Assembly: GCA_001442985.1 (NCBI GenBank)
Contig: LDYB01000025.1
Span: 1 to 64,000 of the forward strand
From: Armatimonadetes bacterium DC
GTDB lineage: Bacteria; Armatimonadota; Fimbriimonadia; Fimbriimonadales; GBS-DC
DNA length: 64,000 nt
Reading direction: 5' to 3'
The notes beneath the pieces are model-generated. The model had not been told where the DNA came from. It saw only the letters and a program-made list of their open reading frames with translations, and did no database searches. Of the stretch, positions 25,601-32,867 are shown piece after piece; positions within the stretch are counted from its first letter, which is position 1; every line of letters starts with the position of its first letter. Position numbers and translations under genes: made by a program.

Positions 25601-28056
25601 GAACGATTCAGGTTCTCTGGGCGCACTCGTATCGCAATAAGATTTTGCACAACGGCTATGTCTGGATGACGCACAGCATTGTGGAGGGTGTGGTGCGCGA
25701 ATACGACCCCGACACGCGCGAGTATCGCCCGCTGCCACGCGCGCTGGTGCGCATCACAGGGCTGTTCCCGCCCAGCGTGGCGAACCAGACAACGGGCTAC
25801 GCCGTCACCGACTCCGCAGGGTTCTATCGCATCGTTGGGCTGGAAGCGGGGATCTATCTCATCGACGCTGTTCGCCCCGGCTATCGCATCCAGCATCCGG
25901 AATCGGTAACACTGGCAGGAGGCACGCAGACCATCAATCTGGTCATGCTCAAAAGCCCGCCGGGTCAGATTGCGGGGCGCGTGGTCGATATCAACGGGCA
26001 ACCCGTGCGCTATGCAAAAGTGGTCGCCACCAACACCACCGACCCGCTCCTGACCGTGGAGGCTCTGACCGATGCCGACGGCAGCTTCCTGCTGACGCGC
26101 GTGCCGGCAGGAACTTATAATGTAGCCGTTACCGAAGTGCCTGCCGCCTATACGCTGCCGCCGGTGCGCCCCACGCCCGATGGAGTGTTCCGCGATGTGC
26201 AGGTCGCCGCGCTCCAGACCACGAACCTGCCCGAAGATTTCGTGATCGCCCCACGCCCGGGCACGGTAACAGGCACTGTTGTGGATAACACCACGAATCA
26301 GCCTATTGCCAACGCCCGCGTTATTGCGACGGCAAGCAACCAGAGCCGCGGCGAGACCTTCACAGACGCCAATGGGCAATACACGCTCTCCGTGCCTGCA
26401 GGGCAATACACACTCACGGCGTCCGCGCCCGGCTATCAGCCCGATGGGGAAGTGGTCACGGTCGTCTCCGACCAGACCGTAACCGTCAACTTCCGCCTGA
26501 ACCCGCTGCCACCGGGGAGCATCAGCGGACGCATCACCCGCAAGATTGGCGGCGCCGGCGAGCCGAATGTTACGGTGGAAGTGGTGTTTGGCTCCAGCAC
26601 GATCACTTCAGGCACCACCGATTCAGATGGCAACTACACCATCCCGAATGTGCCGCCCGCGGACTATGTGGTGCGCCCGCGCAAGGCCGGGTTCACCTTC
26701 GAACCCGCCCAGCGCACCGTTACGGTAACCTCTGGGCAGACCACCGTGAATGTGAACTTCCAGTCCTCACCGCTGCGCACCTTCGTGCGCGGTCGGTTCC
26801 TGGTGTCCGCACCGTATGACTACGCCCAGGATGTGAAGAGCCTGCTGGAAGTGCCACAAAACGCGGTGTTCAAGTTCTTCACCTGGGATCCGCAGGCGAT
26901 GCGCTATGTGTTCTATCCGAACGCGCCTGCCAATCGCTTCGAACTGGGACGCGGGTACTTTATCGAGAGCTCCGTGGACCTGCCGCTGGCGACGGAAGGC
27001 ACGCCTGCTGACGAGAATGCGCCCTTCTCCATCCAGCTCCGACGCGGCTGGAACCTGATTGGCACGCCGTTCCGCAACACCGTGGCGTGGGAGCGCACGC
27101 AGGTGCTGGATCCTGATACGAATCAGGTGATTTCCAACTCGACGGCTGTCGGGCGCCAGCTGATTGGCAACGCGCTGTGGGGCTACTCGTTTGGCACCTA
27201 CAATGTCACGCGCCAGATGAAGCCATGGGAGGGCTACTGGGTGTACGCTTATCGCGACATCACCCTGATTATCCCGCCCGATGCGATTACGCGCAGTGTT
27301 ACAGGGCGCGCGGCGCTCAACAGTGTGGGCGGTTGGACGCTGACCCTCGAGGCGCAGTCGGGTGAGGCGCGCGATCGTGCCTACATCGGTGTCTCCCGCG
27401 CGGCGACGCCCGGCTACGACAGCGAATACGATGTGCTGAAGCCGCCGCCTGTCGACGCGAACTATGTCTACATCAGCGTGCCGCGCCTGGAGTGGGGCGC
27501 CCACAGCGGACTCTACGGCGTGGATATCCAGCCTGTGAGCCGCTCGGCACGCTGGGAGTTCACTGTGGAAACCGCACGCCCCGGTCAGGAGGTGACCCTC
27601 CGCTGGCCCGATATGGCGCAGCTGCCGCGCGCGGCGAACCTCGTGCTGGTCAACCTGCAGACGGGCGAGCGACGCTACCTGCGCACCACGCCCAGCTACA
27701 CCTTCCGAACCGATGCGAACGGTGTCGGGCGCTTCCGCATCGAAATGGCGTCCAGCGGCGGCTTGCTGCGCGTCACGAACCTGCAGGTGGCGTCCGGACG
27801 CGGCAACCAGCACACCATCACCTTCAACCTGACAGGAGAAGCCACCGTTCAGGTGAATATCATGGCAGGCGGTAAGCCGGTGCGCACGCTGATGCACCAG
27901 GCTTCCCGCAGTGCCGGGTTGCAACAGGTTTCCTGGGACGGGCGCGACCAGAACGGTGTTGCGCTACCGCCCGGCTCGTACACGGTGGAAATCCGCGCCA
28001 CCAGTGAGGACGGTCAGATTGCTCGCGCGGTCACGACCCTGATCCTCACACGCTAA
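22627..28056 (+). CDS. Giant exported protein: TolB propeller, GATase-like, carboxypeptidase-regulatory repeats, FlgD-Ig tail
   Basis: 1809 residues. GTG 22627 follows GAGGAGG; the signal peptide is WWLAIAGLLIGAAGFAQ. In order: a TolB/WD40-like propeller (about 150-440, for example EPAWSPDGRLIAFART); an Ig-like region (about 450-600); a Rossmann-type segment with LLVSDYMGGQIF and GGGRLIVSGQDVAWAL (about 620-820), as in secreted peptidase-associated domains; and four carboxypeptidase-regulatory-like repeats (starting about 1016, 1113, 1211, 1296; motif ADGSF/ADGNY...VPAGTY). The shared C-terminal module runs from about 1390 (LVSAPY, GWNLIGTPF, WEGYWVYAY). The FlgD-like Ig domain covers about 1731-1809, with SWDGRDQNGVALPPGSYTVE and the end LILTR. 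No enzyme active site is evident. First gene of a co-directional six-gene run. Probably located at the cell surface. Confidence 0.85.
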   Translation: MNKRWWLAIAGLLIGAAGFAQNTSQPPYRPIPPQNYRVAPQRPPMEGARWHKNGLFNPQQFFEQLRNQVRPTRAPNWDRDLTVAPTDDIHPVYFPGQARAFFASNATAVVNGRLANPGPRYRIWRGDMDDGSTPNQGLFTNLTQITGDTPDEQFGSQIQPSLNQQGNILAYANLTASGNYNIVVRNLSTGQRIVLTTDTDGVTQNLRPTLSPGGNLVAFASNRLEPGETEADRRFRIYVMRTDGRPFDDGTIYRRYTFPDPGENDLEPAWSPDGRLIAFARTFPDGSSYIHVVDADTRIVTQWTSFVDGSGNRPQDRQPAWDRTEDGTLVLVFASTRKSLDNQGRHQRGQPSNSVSTDNIFDIYAVAADLPEDSGIRTPVSYTVDPSTPAMARPNYPGDPGTFAGAQYPSSAVVARDRVLYQSTRPNAENNEGPHDIWETATRDTTPPVIETLPEIVSGKELFPGDEVVIRVKVVDLQSGVNFVRVQFKDPDSAEQDAEGLEHKLYWLFQFDIFFPNRILADQNQAYVPLFVEIGCQAIHPETYEYKDPYSLASLGFDGRLEDTLLLTPVPNEPDVYEARWRTPDVPSDFYFDIIVRDNAGNEFIYDNISGFTTRRFTGANNILLVSDYMGGQIFVQNRIGEIGTNVTRPTWQPVESYWTDNPTGKPPFHFTQPPSGTPLPIIGDGAITHPDFGFPVWIRADTLGSNTPYGNTYDIWRVQCRNPITPSVLAGYLPRTEQEPVDLEGNYRTKLHAERIVIWGSPYTGNVWAGPGHLLDPEVQTLLQSYLAGGGRLIVSGQDVAWALSLAGGLSSQFLANTLRAGFDSDTAIDTFLQAYQGLRHIIASDGLLGDTTQGEDPNPFPENPAGLGIWPPPLRAGAPGADAPATFRLSHPGFFADGGFDVIPPVGAGTTTPLYTDAAWNQVWLDTVTVSPDKAAPYRYQNRGPGGALGLGTSDRAGSYYYDPNTKAKVAFFAFGIEGVNTHYTPSQLGTIQVLWAHSYRNKILHNGYVWMTHSIVEGVVREYDPDTREYRPLPRALVRITGLFPPSVANQTTGYAVTDSAGFYRIVGLEAGIYLIDAVRPGYRIQHPESVTLAGGTQTINLVMLKSPPGQIAGRVVDINGQPVRYAKVVATNTTDPLLTVEALTDADGSFLLTRVPAGTYNVAVTEVPAAYTLPPVRPTPDGVFRDVQVAALQTTNLPEDFVIAPRPGTVTGTVVDNTTNQPIANARVIATASNQSRGETFTDANGQYTLSVPAGQYTLTASAPGYQPDGEVVTVVSDQTVTVNFRLNPLPPGSISGRITRKIGGAGEPNVTVEVVFGSSTITSGTTDSDGNYTIPNVPPADYVVRPRKAGFTFEPAQRTVTVTSGQTTVNVNFQSSPLRTFVRGRFLVSAPYDYAQDVKSLLEVPQNAVFKFFTWDPQAMRYVFYPNAPANRFELGRGYFIESSVDLPLATEGTPADENAPFSIQLRRGWNLIGTPFRNTVAWERTQVLDPDTNQVISNSTAVGRQLIGNALWGYSFGTYNVTRQMKPWEGYWVYAYRDITLIIPPDAITRSVTGRAALNSVGGWTLTLEAQSGEARDRAYIGVSRAATPGYDSEYDVLKPPPVDANYVYISVPRLEWGAHSGLYGVDIQPVSRSARWEFTVETARPGQEVTLRWPDMAQLPRAANLVLVNLQTGERRYLRTTPSYTFRTDANGVGRFRIEMASSGGLLRVTNLQVASGRGNQHTITFNLTGEATVQVNIMAGGKPVRTLMHQASRSAGLQQVSWDGRDQNGVALPPGSYTVEIRATSEDGQIARAVTTLILTR

Positions 28057-28086
28057 ACACGAAACTGTGAAGGAGGAGCTATTAGA

Positions 28087-29874
28087 GTGAAAACACGGAT
28101 GAAACGGATCTGGGCTACGCGAACCGTTACGGTCGGCGTCATCAGCATGATGGCGTTCGGGGTGCTCTATCCGCTGGGCGCGGCGCGCGCCTATGCCCAG
28201 CAGATTACCCTGCCCCGCATCGCAGTGATTGATTTCCAGAACAAGAGCGGGGTCGGGGGGCAGAGCATCGCCCGCGCCGCCACCGACGCGATTGCCAGCG
28301 AGTTCCAGAAAACAGGCAAATACGAGGTGCTGGCGCGCGGCGAGGTCGAGCAACAGCTCAAAGACCTCGAACTCGCGCCACCACTGGACCGAATCGGCTT
28401 TCTGCGACTGGGACGCGCCCTGCAGACCGAGTCTCTTATCGCGGGCGAGGTCAACGCCATCACCTTCGTGGGCAGCCCCAAACAGGCGCAGGTCACCCTC
28501 TCCGTGCGCGTGATTGATATCGCCTCCGGGGAACCGGTGAACGGCGCGGTCGCCACAGGGCGCAGCAACCCACGACCCGGCTACGCGGGCGACGACGACA
28601 CGCTCATTCAGGAAGCCATCCGCAACGCGGCGTTCGAAGCTGTGCGCATCATCCAGACAGCCACCATCCCCGAAGCCACCGTGCTGACCACCCGCGGGGG
28701 CCAAGAGGTCATCCTCAACCGCGGCATTCGTGGCGGGCTCAAGGTCGGCATGGAGATGGTGGTCATCCGCCGCGGCGAAGAGGTGGGGCGCATCCGCGTG
28801 ACGCAGGTCTCCGACAGCGATGCGGTGGCGGAAATTATTGCCGTCACGAAAGGCATCCAGTCGGAAGATAAAGCGCGCGCGATTTTTGAGGTGCCCACGG
28901 TTCAGGTGCGAGGCGGCAAGGTTGTGGAGCAGCGTCCGCAACCGCGAGGCGCCGCGAGTCGCAGTCTGCGTGCGCTGGGCGCCGTGCTGGTGCTGGGACT
29001 GATCGCCTTTGGGGTGGCACGCGGCGCTTCGGGCGGCAACACCCCCGTGCAGGATGTGATTGCCGAAGCGGGCGTCGACGGGAACTTCGAACCGATCGTG
29101 CGCATCTCGTGGAAAACAACCCTGTTCGCCAAGAATAACCGCGCCCAAATCCAGTGGCAAATCTATCGCTCCGACTTCATCGGTGTAGACGGCAACGGCA
29201 ACCTGCGCCCTGTCGGTGTGGTGCCTGGCAACCAGCATTTCTTCATCGACACCACCCTACCGCGTAATGTGACGTATGCCAGCCTGCCTCGCGAAGGCTC
29301 CGAAGACCTCGAACTGGAAGAGCTTACCGACGACGACGCGCCGCCAGGGGTCTCGCCCGGACGCTCCTACACCTACCAGCTGGCGCTGGTCTATAGCGAG
29401 GAGCGCACCGGCAGTCAGGGCGAGATCGTCACCTTCTTCTTGCTCTCCGATCGCGTGCGCTCGGGGCAAGCCACTGTGCTGAACCCCGTGCAGCTACTGG
29501 AGCCTGTCCAGCGCAGTGAGGATGTGAACCCCGCCGATGTGCGGTTCTCCTGGCTGGCAACCGAAGGGGCAAACGCCTATCGCATCGAGGTCTCCACAGA
29601 CCCGACCTTCCGCGACCGCAACCGCACCTTCGTTTCGAACGAGATTCTCTCCACTGCCCAGGGCGGTACGCCCGTGTCGTCGGAGCGAATCAACCTCGAG
29701 GCGGCGCTGCTGAACCGACTGGGGCTTACAGGACAGCGTGTAACCCTCTACTGGCGCGTGGGCGCCCGTAACCTCAGCGATAACCCCGGTCCAATTCCGG
29801 GTCCAGGCGGTCTGCGCTATGTCTGGAGCCGACCGTTTGAATTCACAACCCAAGAACTCCCGCCGAGTCCCTAA
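28087..29874 (+). CDS. CsgG/TolB-N-like exported protein with Fn3-like domains
   Basis: 595 residues. GTG 28087 with AGGAGG ten nt upstream. A signal or membrane segment covers about residues 10-38 (ending ARAYAQQ). Residues 44-170 resemble the CsgG/LpoB/FlgO-type fold: RIAVIDFQNKSG, ATDAIASEFQKTGKYEVLARGEVEQQL, LIAGEV. A FlgT-like beta-barrel segment (about 195-275) follows, then a transmembrane helix LGAVLVLGLIAFGVARGA (about 298-315). The remaining 280 residues are beta-rich, Fn3-like. No lipobox Cys is seen. Possibly a periplasmic or membrane-anchored scaffold for the neighbouring secreted proteins. It stands between two members of the FlgD-Ig family. Function inferred. Confidence 0.75.
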   Translation: MKTRMKRIWATRTVTVGVISMMAFGVLYPLGAARAYAQQITLPRIAVIDFQNKSGVGGQSIARAATDAIASEFQKTGKYEVLARGEVEQQLKDLELAPPLDRIGFLRLGRALQTESLIAGEVNAITFVGSPKQAQVTLSVRVIDIASGEPVNGAVATGRSNPRPGYAGDDDTLIQEAIRNAAFEAVRIIQTATIPEATVLTTRGGQEVILNRGIRGGLKVGMEMVVIRRGEEVGRIRVTQVSDSDAVAEIIAVTKGIQSEDKARAIFEVPTVQVRGGKVVEQRPQPRGAASRSLRALGAVLVLGLIAFGVARGASGGNTPVQDVIAEAGVDGNFEPIVRISWKTTLFAKNNRAQIQWQIYRSDFIGVDGNGNLRPVGVVPGNQHFFIDTTLPRNVTYASLPREGSEDLELEELTDDDAPPGVSPGRSYTYQLALVYSEERTGSQGEIVTFFLLSDRVRSGQATVLNPVQLLEPVQRSEDVNPADVRFSWLATEGANAYRIEVSTDPTFRDRNRTFVSNEILSTAQGGTPVSSERINLEAALLNRLGLTGQRVTLYWRVGARNLSDNPGPIPGPGGLRYVWSRPFEFTTQELPPSP

Positions 29875-29883
29875 CAATCTCAC

Positions 29884-29917
29884 GGGGGTGTTTCGGCGCG
29901 TAGCCTGAAACACCCCC
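29884..29917 (+). promoter_or_regulatory. Intercistronic hairpin
   Basis: 11-bp perfect stem GGGGGTGTTTC (29884-29894) / GAAACACCCCC (29907-29917), loop of 12 nt, no T-run. It lies between two co-directional genes and may reduce read-through or protect a processed mRNA end. Confidence 0.55.
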
Positions 29918-29956
29918 ACAAATGAATCGTCTATACCCATACGGGAGGGCAAAAGC

Positions 29957-32854
29957 ATGAAGAGCATCTGGCGATGGCTGATTGGAATGGTGCTGATTAT
30001 CGGCGTTCTGTGGGCGCAAAACTACACGCCTAACGATTTTGTGCCGGGGCAGATGGTTCTGCGTCTGCGCCCGGGCGAGACGATCGAGCGCGCCCGTGCA
30101 ATCGCAAACGCCTACAACGCCGACCTGCGCCCAATTGAAGTGCCTGATACTTATGTGCTAACCCTGCGCGAGAACCTGCCCGCGCAGGCGCTGGTGGATA
30201 AAACCGTGCAGGTGGTGGAGCAAATCAAAAACGAGCCGGGCGTTCTCTACATCGAACCAAACTGGATTATGCAACCACACGAAATTCCCAACGACCCCCT
30301 CTTCTCCCAGCAGTGGGCGCTCACGATGATTAAAGCGCCTGGTGCATGGGACACCGAGAAGGGGCAGGCAGGAATTCGGATTGCCTTTATCGATGACAAC
30401 TTCCAGACCAGCCATCCCGACCTTGCAGGACGCTTTGATCCGCTCTCCCGTAACTTTGCTACCGACGACGAAGGCGGCAACACCAATATCGATCCCGAGG
30501 CTCCCGGCTTCTCGCACGGCACCTCCACGATGGGAGTTGCCGCCGCGAACACCAACAATGGGCAAGGAATCGCCGGACTGTGCTGGGAAGGTGTCACTGT
30601 GGTGGCGATTAAAGTGTCGGAAATGCCACTCGGTCCTATTCTTCTGGATCGTGTTCTCAGAGCCTACCAATATGTGCTGGATAATGCGGCGCAGATTCAT
30701 GTCCTGAACATGAGCTACGGTTTTTTTGTGCCCTCGCCGCAGCAAAACGATTATATGCAACGCCTGTATCAGGCAGGGGTTATCCCGGTGGCTTCCGCAG
30801 GAAACCATGGAAGCTCGGTGCCCTCCTATCCCGCCTCATTCCCGAATGTCGTGAAGGTCTCCGCGGTGGGACCCGACTACCTGCTGGCATCGTACTCGGC
30901 ATATGGGGGCGTTACGATTACCGCACCAGGGGGCGACCAGGAAGCACGCTATGAAGACGGGGTCTTGACCACTGCCAGCACAAGCCAGCGCTACGATTAT
31001 GTGCAGGGTACCTCTTATTCGGCGCCCTATGTCTCCGCGGCGCTGGCGCTGGTGCTTTCGGCAGGCGTACGCCGCCACACAGCCGCGGACACCACACCCC
31101 CGGCGCTGGAGATTCTGATGGAGACCGCCGACCCGCGCGGGCGGCAGGTGCCCGACCCCGAATTCGGGGCAGGCATTATTGATGTAGAAGCCGCTCTGCG
31201 CGGTCTGGGTGGCGCTTCGATCGCGTTTGTAGAACCGACGACAGGCGCTACTTTCGACACCCGCCGTGTGAAAGTGAAAGTTACAGTGCGCCGTGTGCTG
31301 GATAACGCCACCGATAACATTACGATCAAGGTCAACGACGATGTGGTTCCGCGCAGCGAGTGGGAGCCGAACGCGGTGGTGGATGTGGCTCGCAAGACAA
31401 TTTCTATAGAATTTATCGCCACTTTCCCGGGCGAGGGGCGCCATACGGTGGAAGTCAGCGCGGTGGGGCAGGATGGGCTGACCAAAACTGCCTCCATTCA
31501 GGTGATTATCAAAGCCCATGTCCAGCAGAAAGGGCTGACCATGTTCGCCGTGCCCTATCGGGTTTCCCAGCGCCCCGAGGAGATTTTTGGTCCCGATGTG
31601 GTGCTGGCGCGCTATCTGCCCGAGCAGGGCACTTATGCACGCTACACTCTCAACAACCCCGATGAGAACGCCAGTTTCAATCCGCCGAATGTGGATGTGC
31701 GCCCGGTGAATAGTTCCACGCCGACGCCGCCGCGCGGGCTGGGCTACTTCCTGCGCACCCCTGCGCCCGGCTTCATTCTGGGCGATGAACCGGTGGATAC
31801 CAACACCGCTTACCGCATCCCCTTGCAGCCGGGCTGGAACATGATTGGCAACCCGTTCCCCTTCAATGTGCCGTGGAACGCATGCGAGGTTGAAATCACG
31901 GGCGCGGAAGGGATTACGGAGCGCATCACGCTACAGGAGGCGGCAGACCGCGATTATATTCGCCTGCAGATTTACCGCTATCTGCCTCTCACGGGGTCTT
32001 ATACATGGCGTACTGCGCCGCTGGGCGAACTGCGTGCTTGGGAAGCCCACTGGGTGCGGGCGTTGAAGCCATGCGTGCTGATTGTGCCGCCTGTGGGGAG
32101 CCTGCGCAGCACCCCTGATGATTCCCAGCGCATCACGCCGAACGCGGGCAGTGGCTGGCTGGTGCGGCTCGCGGCACGCTCAGGCGACCGTGAAGATGCC
32201 AACAACTTCATCGGCGCGGGCGTGCGCCCCGAGAGCGTGGAGAAGCCGCCCCTGTTCCAGTCTTATGTGAACCTGACCATTCGCGAGCCGCGTTCACGCG
32301 CCGCGCTGGCGCAGGATGTGCGCCCGGGCGCCCGACGCGCCCAGCGATGGGAAGTGGAGGTCACCACCGATCAGCCCAACGCGGAGGTGACGCTCACATG
32401 GAATCAGGAAATGCCCGTGCCGAAAGGCGCACGGCTGGTGCTGACCGACACCGTAACCGGTGCGAAAATCTCGATGCTGCAGCAGAGCGCCTACACCTTC
32501 CGCACGGATGAGACCAGCCGACGCCGGTTCGTGATCGAGTTCCAGCCCTCGCGTATCGGGCAACTGCGCATCACCAACATCGGCGTGACCCGTACACGCG
32601 GCAACCAGTTCTCCATCCAGTATGCGCTGAGCGGCAACGCGAATGTGCAGGTGCAGATTCAGGACGCTTCGGGCAAGCCGGTGGCGCGCCTGCAGTCGGG
32701 GAGCCGTGCCGCAGGTCTCAATAGCGTCACCTGGAACGGGCGCACCGACGACGGCATCGCCGTGCCACCCGGAGCCTATCAGGTACAGATTATCGCAACC
32801 ACCGAAGAGGGCGAGACAGCGCGTGTCGTGCGCCCCATCGTGATTACCCGCTAA
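29957..32854 (+). CDS. Secreted subtilase (S8) with shared C-terminal module and FlgD-Ig tail
   Basis: 965 residues. Signal peptide residues 1-20 (ending VLWAQ). An inhibitor-like propeptide (about 25-105) has FVPGQMVLRLRPG and EPGVLYIEPNW, as in S8 zymogens. The catalytic domain (about 118-410) has Asp146 (IAFIDDNFQTSHPDL), His187 (GFSHGTSTMG), Asn283 of the oxyanion hole (SAGNHG) and Ser353 (GTSYSAPYVS). All four residues are present, so it should be active. An Ig-like domain follows (about 415-525), then the shared module (LTMFAVPYRV at about 526, GWNMIGNPF at about 625). The FlgD-Ig domain is at about 878-965 (TWNGRTDDGIAVPPGAYQV, ending IVITR). It could process the neighbouring proteins that carry the same tail, or digest external protein. 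Confidence 0.9.
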   Translation: MKSIWRWLIGMVLIIGVLWAQNYTPNDFVPGQMVLRLRPGETIERARAIANAYNADLRPIEVPDTYVLTLRENLPAQALVDKTVQVVEQIKNEPGVLYIEPNWIMQPHEIPNDPLFSQQWALTMIKAPGAWDTEKGQAGIRIAFIDDNFQTSHPDLAGRFDPLSRNFATDDEGGNTNIDPEAPGFSHGTSTMGVAAANTNNGQGIAGLCWEGVTVVAIKVSEMPLGPILLDRVLRAYQYVLDNAAQIHVLNMSYGFFVPSPQQNDYMQRLYQAGVIPVASAGNHGSSVPSYPASFPNVVKVSAVGPDYLLASYSAYGGVTITAPGGDQEARYEDGVLTTASTSQRYDYVQGTSYSAPYVSAALALVLSAGVRRHTAADTTPPALEILMETADPRGRQVPDPEFGAGIIDVEAALRGLGGASIAFVEPTTGATFDTRRVKVKVTVRRVLDNATDNITIKVNDDVVPRSEWEPNAVVDVARKTISIEFIATFPGEGRHTVEVSAVGQDGLTKTASIQVIIKAHVQQKGLTMFAVPYRVSQRPEEIFGPDVVLARYLPEQGTYARYTLNNPDENASFNPPNVDVRPVNSSTPTPPRGLGYFLRTPAPGFILGDEPVDTNTAYRIPLQPGWNMIGNPFPFNVPWNACEVEITGAEGITERITLQEAADRDYIRLQIYRYLPLTGSYTWRTAPLGELRAWEAHWVRALKPCVLIVPPVGSLRSTPDDSQRITPNAGSGWLVRLAARSGDREDANNFIGAGVRPESVEKPPLFQSYVNLTIREPRSRAALAQDVRPGARRAQRWEVEVTTDQPNAEVTLTWNQEMPVPKGARLVLTDTVTGAKISMLQQSAYTFRTDETSRRRFVIEFQPSRIGQLRITNIGVTRTRGNQFSIQYALSGNANVQVQIQDASGKPVARLQSGSRAAGLNSVTWNGRTDDGIAVPPGAYQVQIIATTEEGETARVVRPIVITR

Positions 32855-32867
32855 GGAGGCTATCGAA

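Noticed and set aside
24454-26406. 650-codon minus-strand open frame
   Set aside because: Antisense to the giant exported protein; Arg/His/Gly-rich translation without family motifs.
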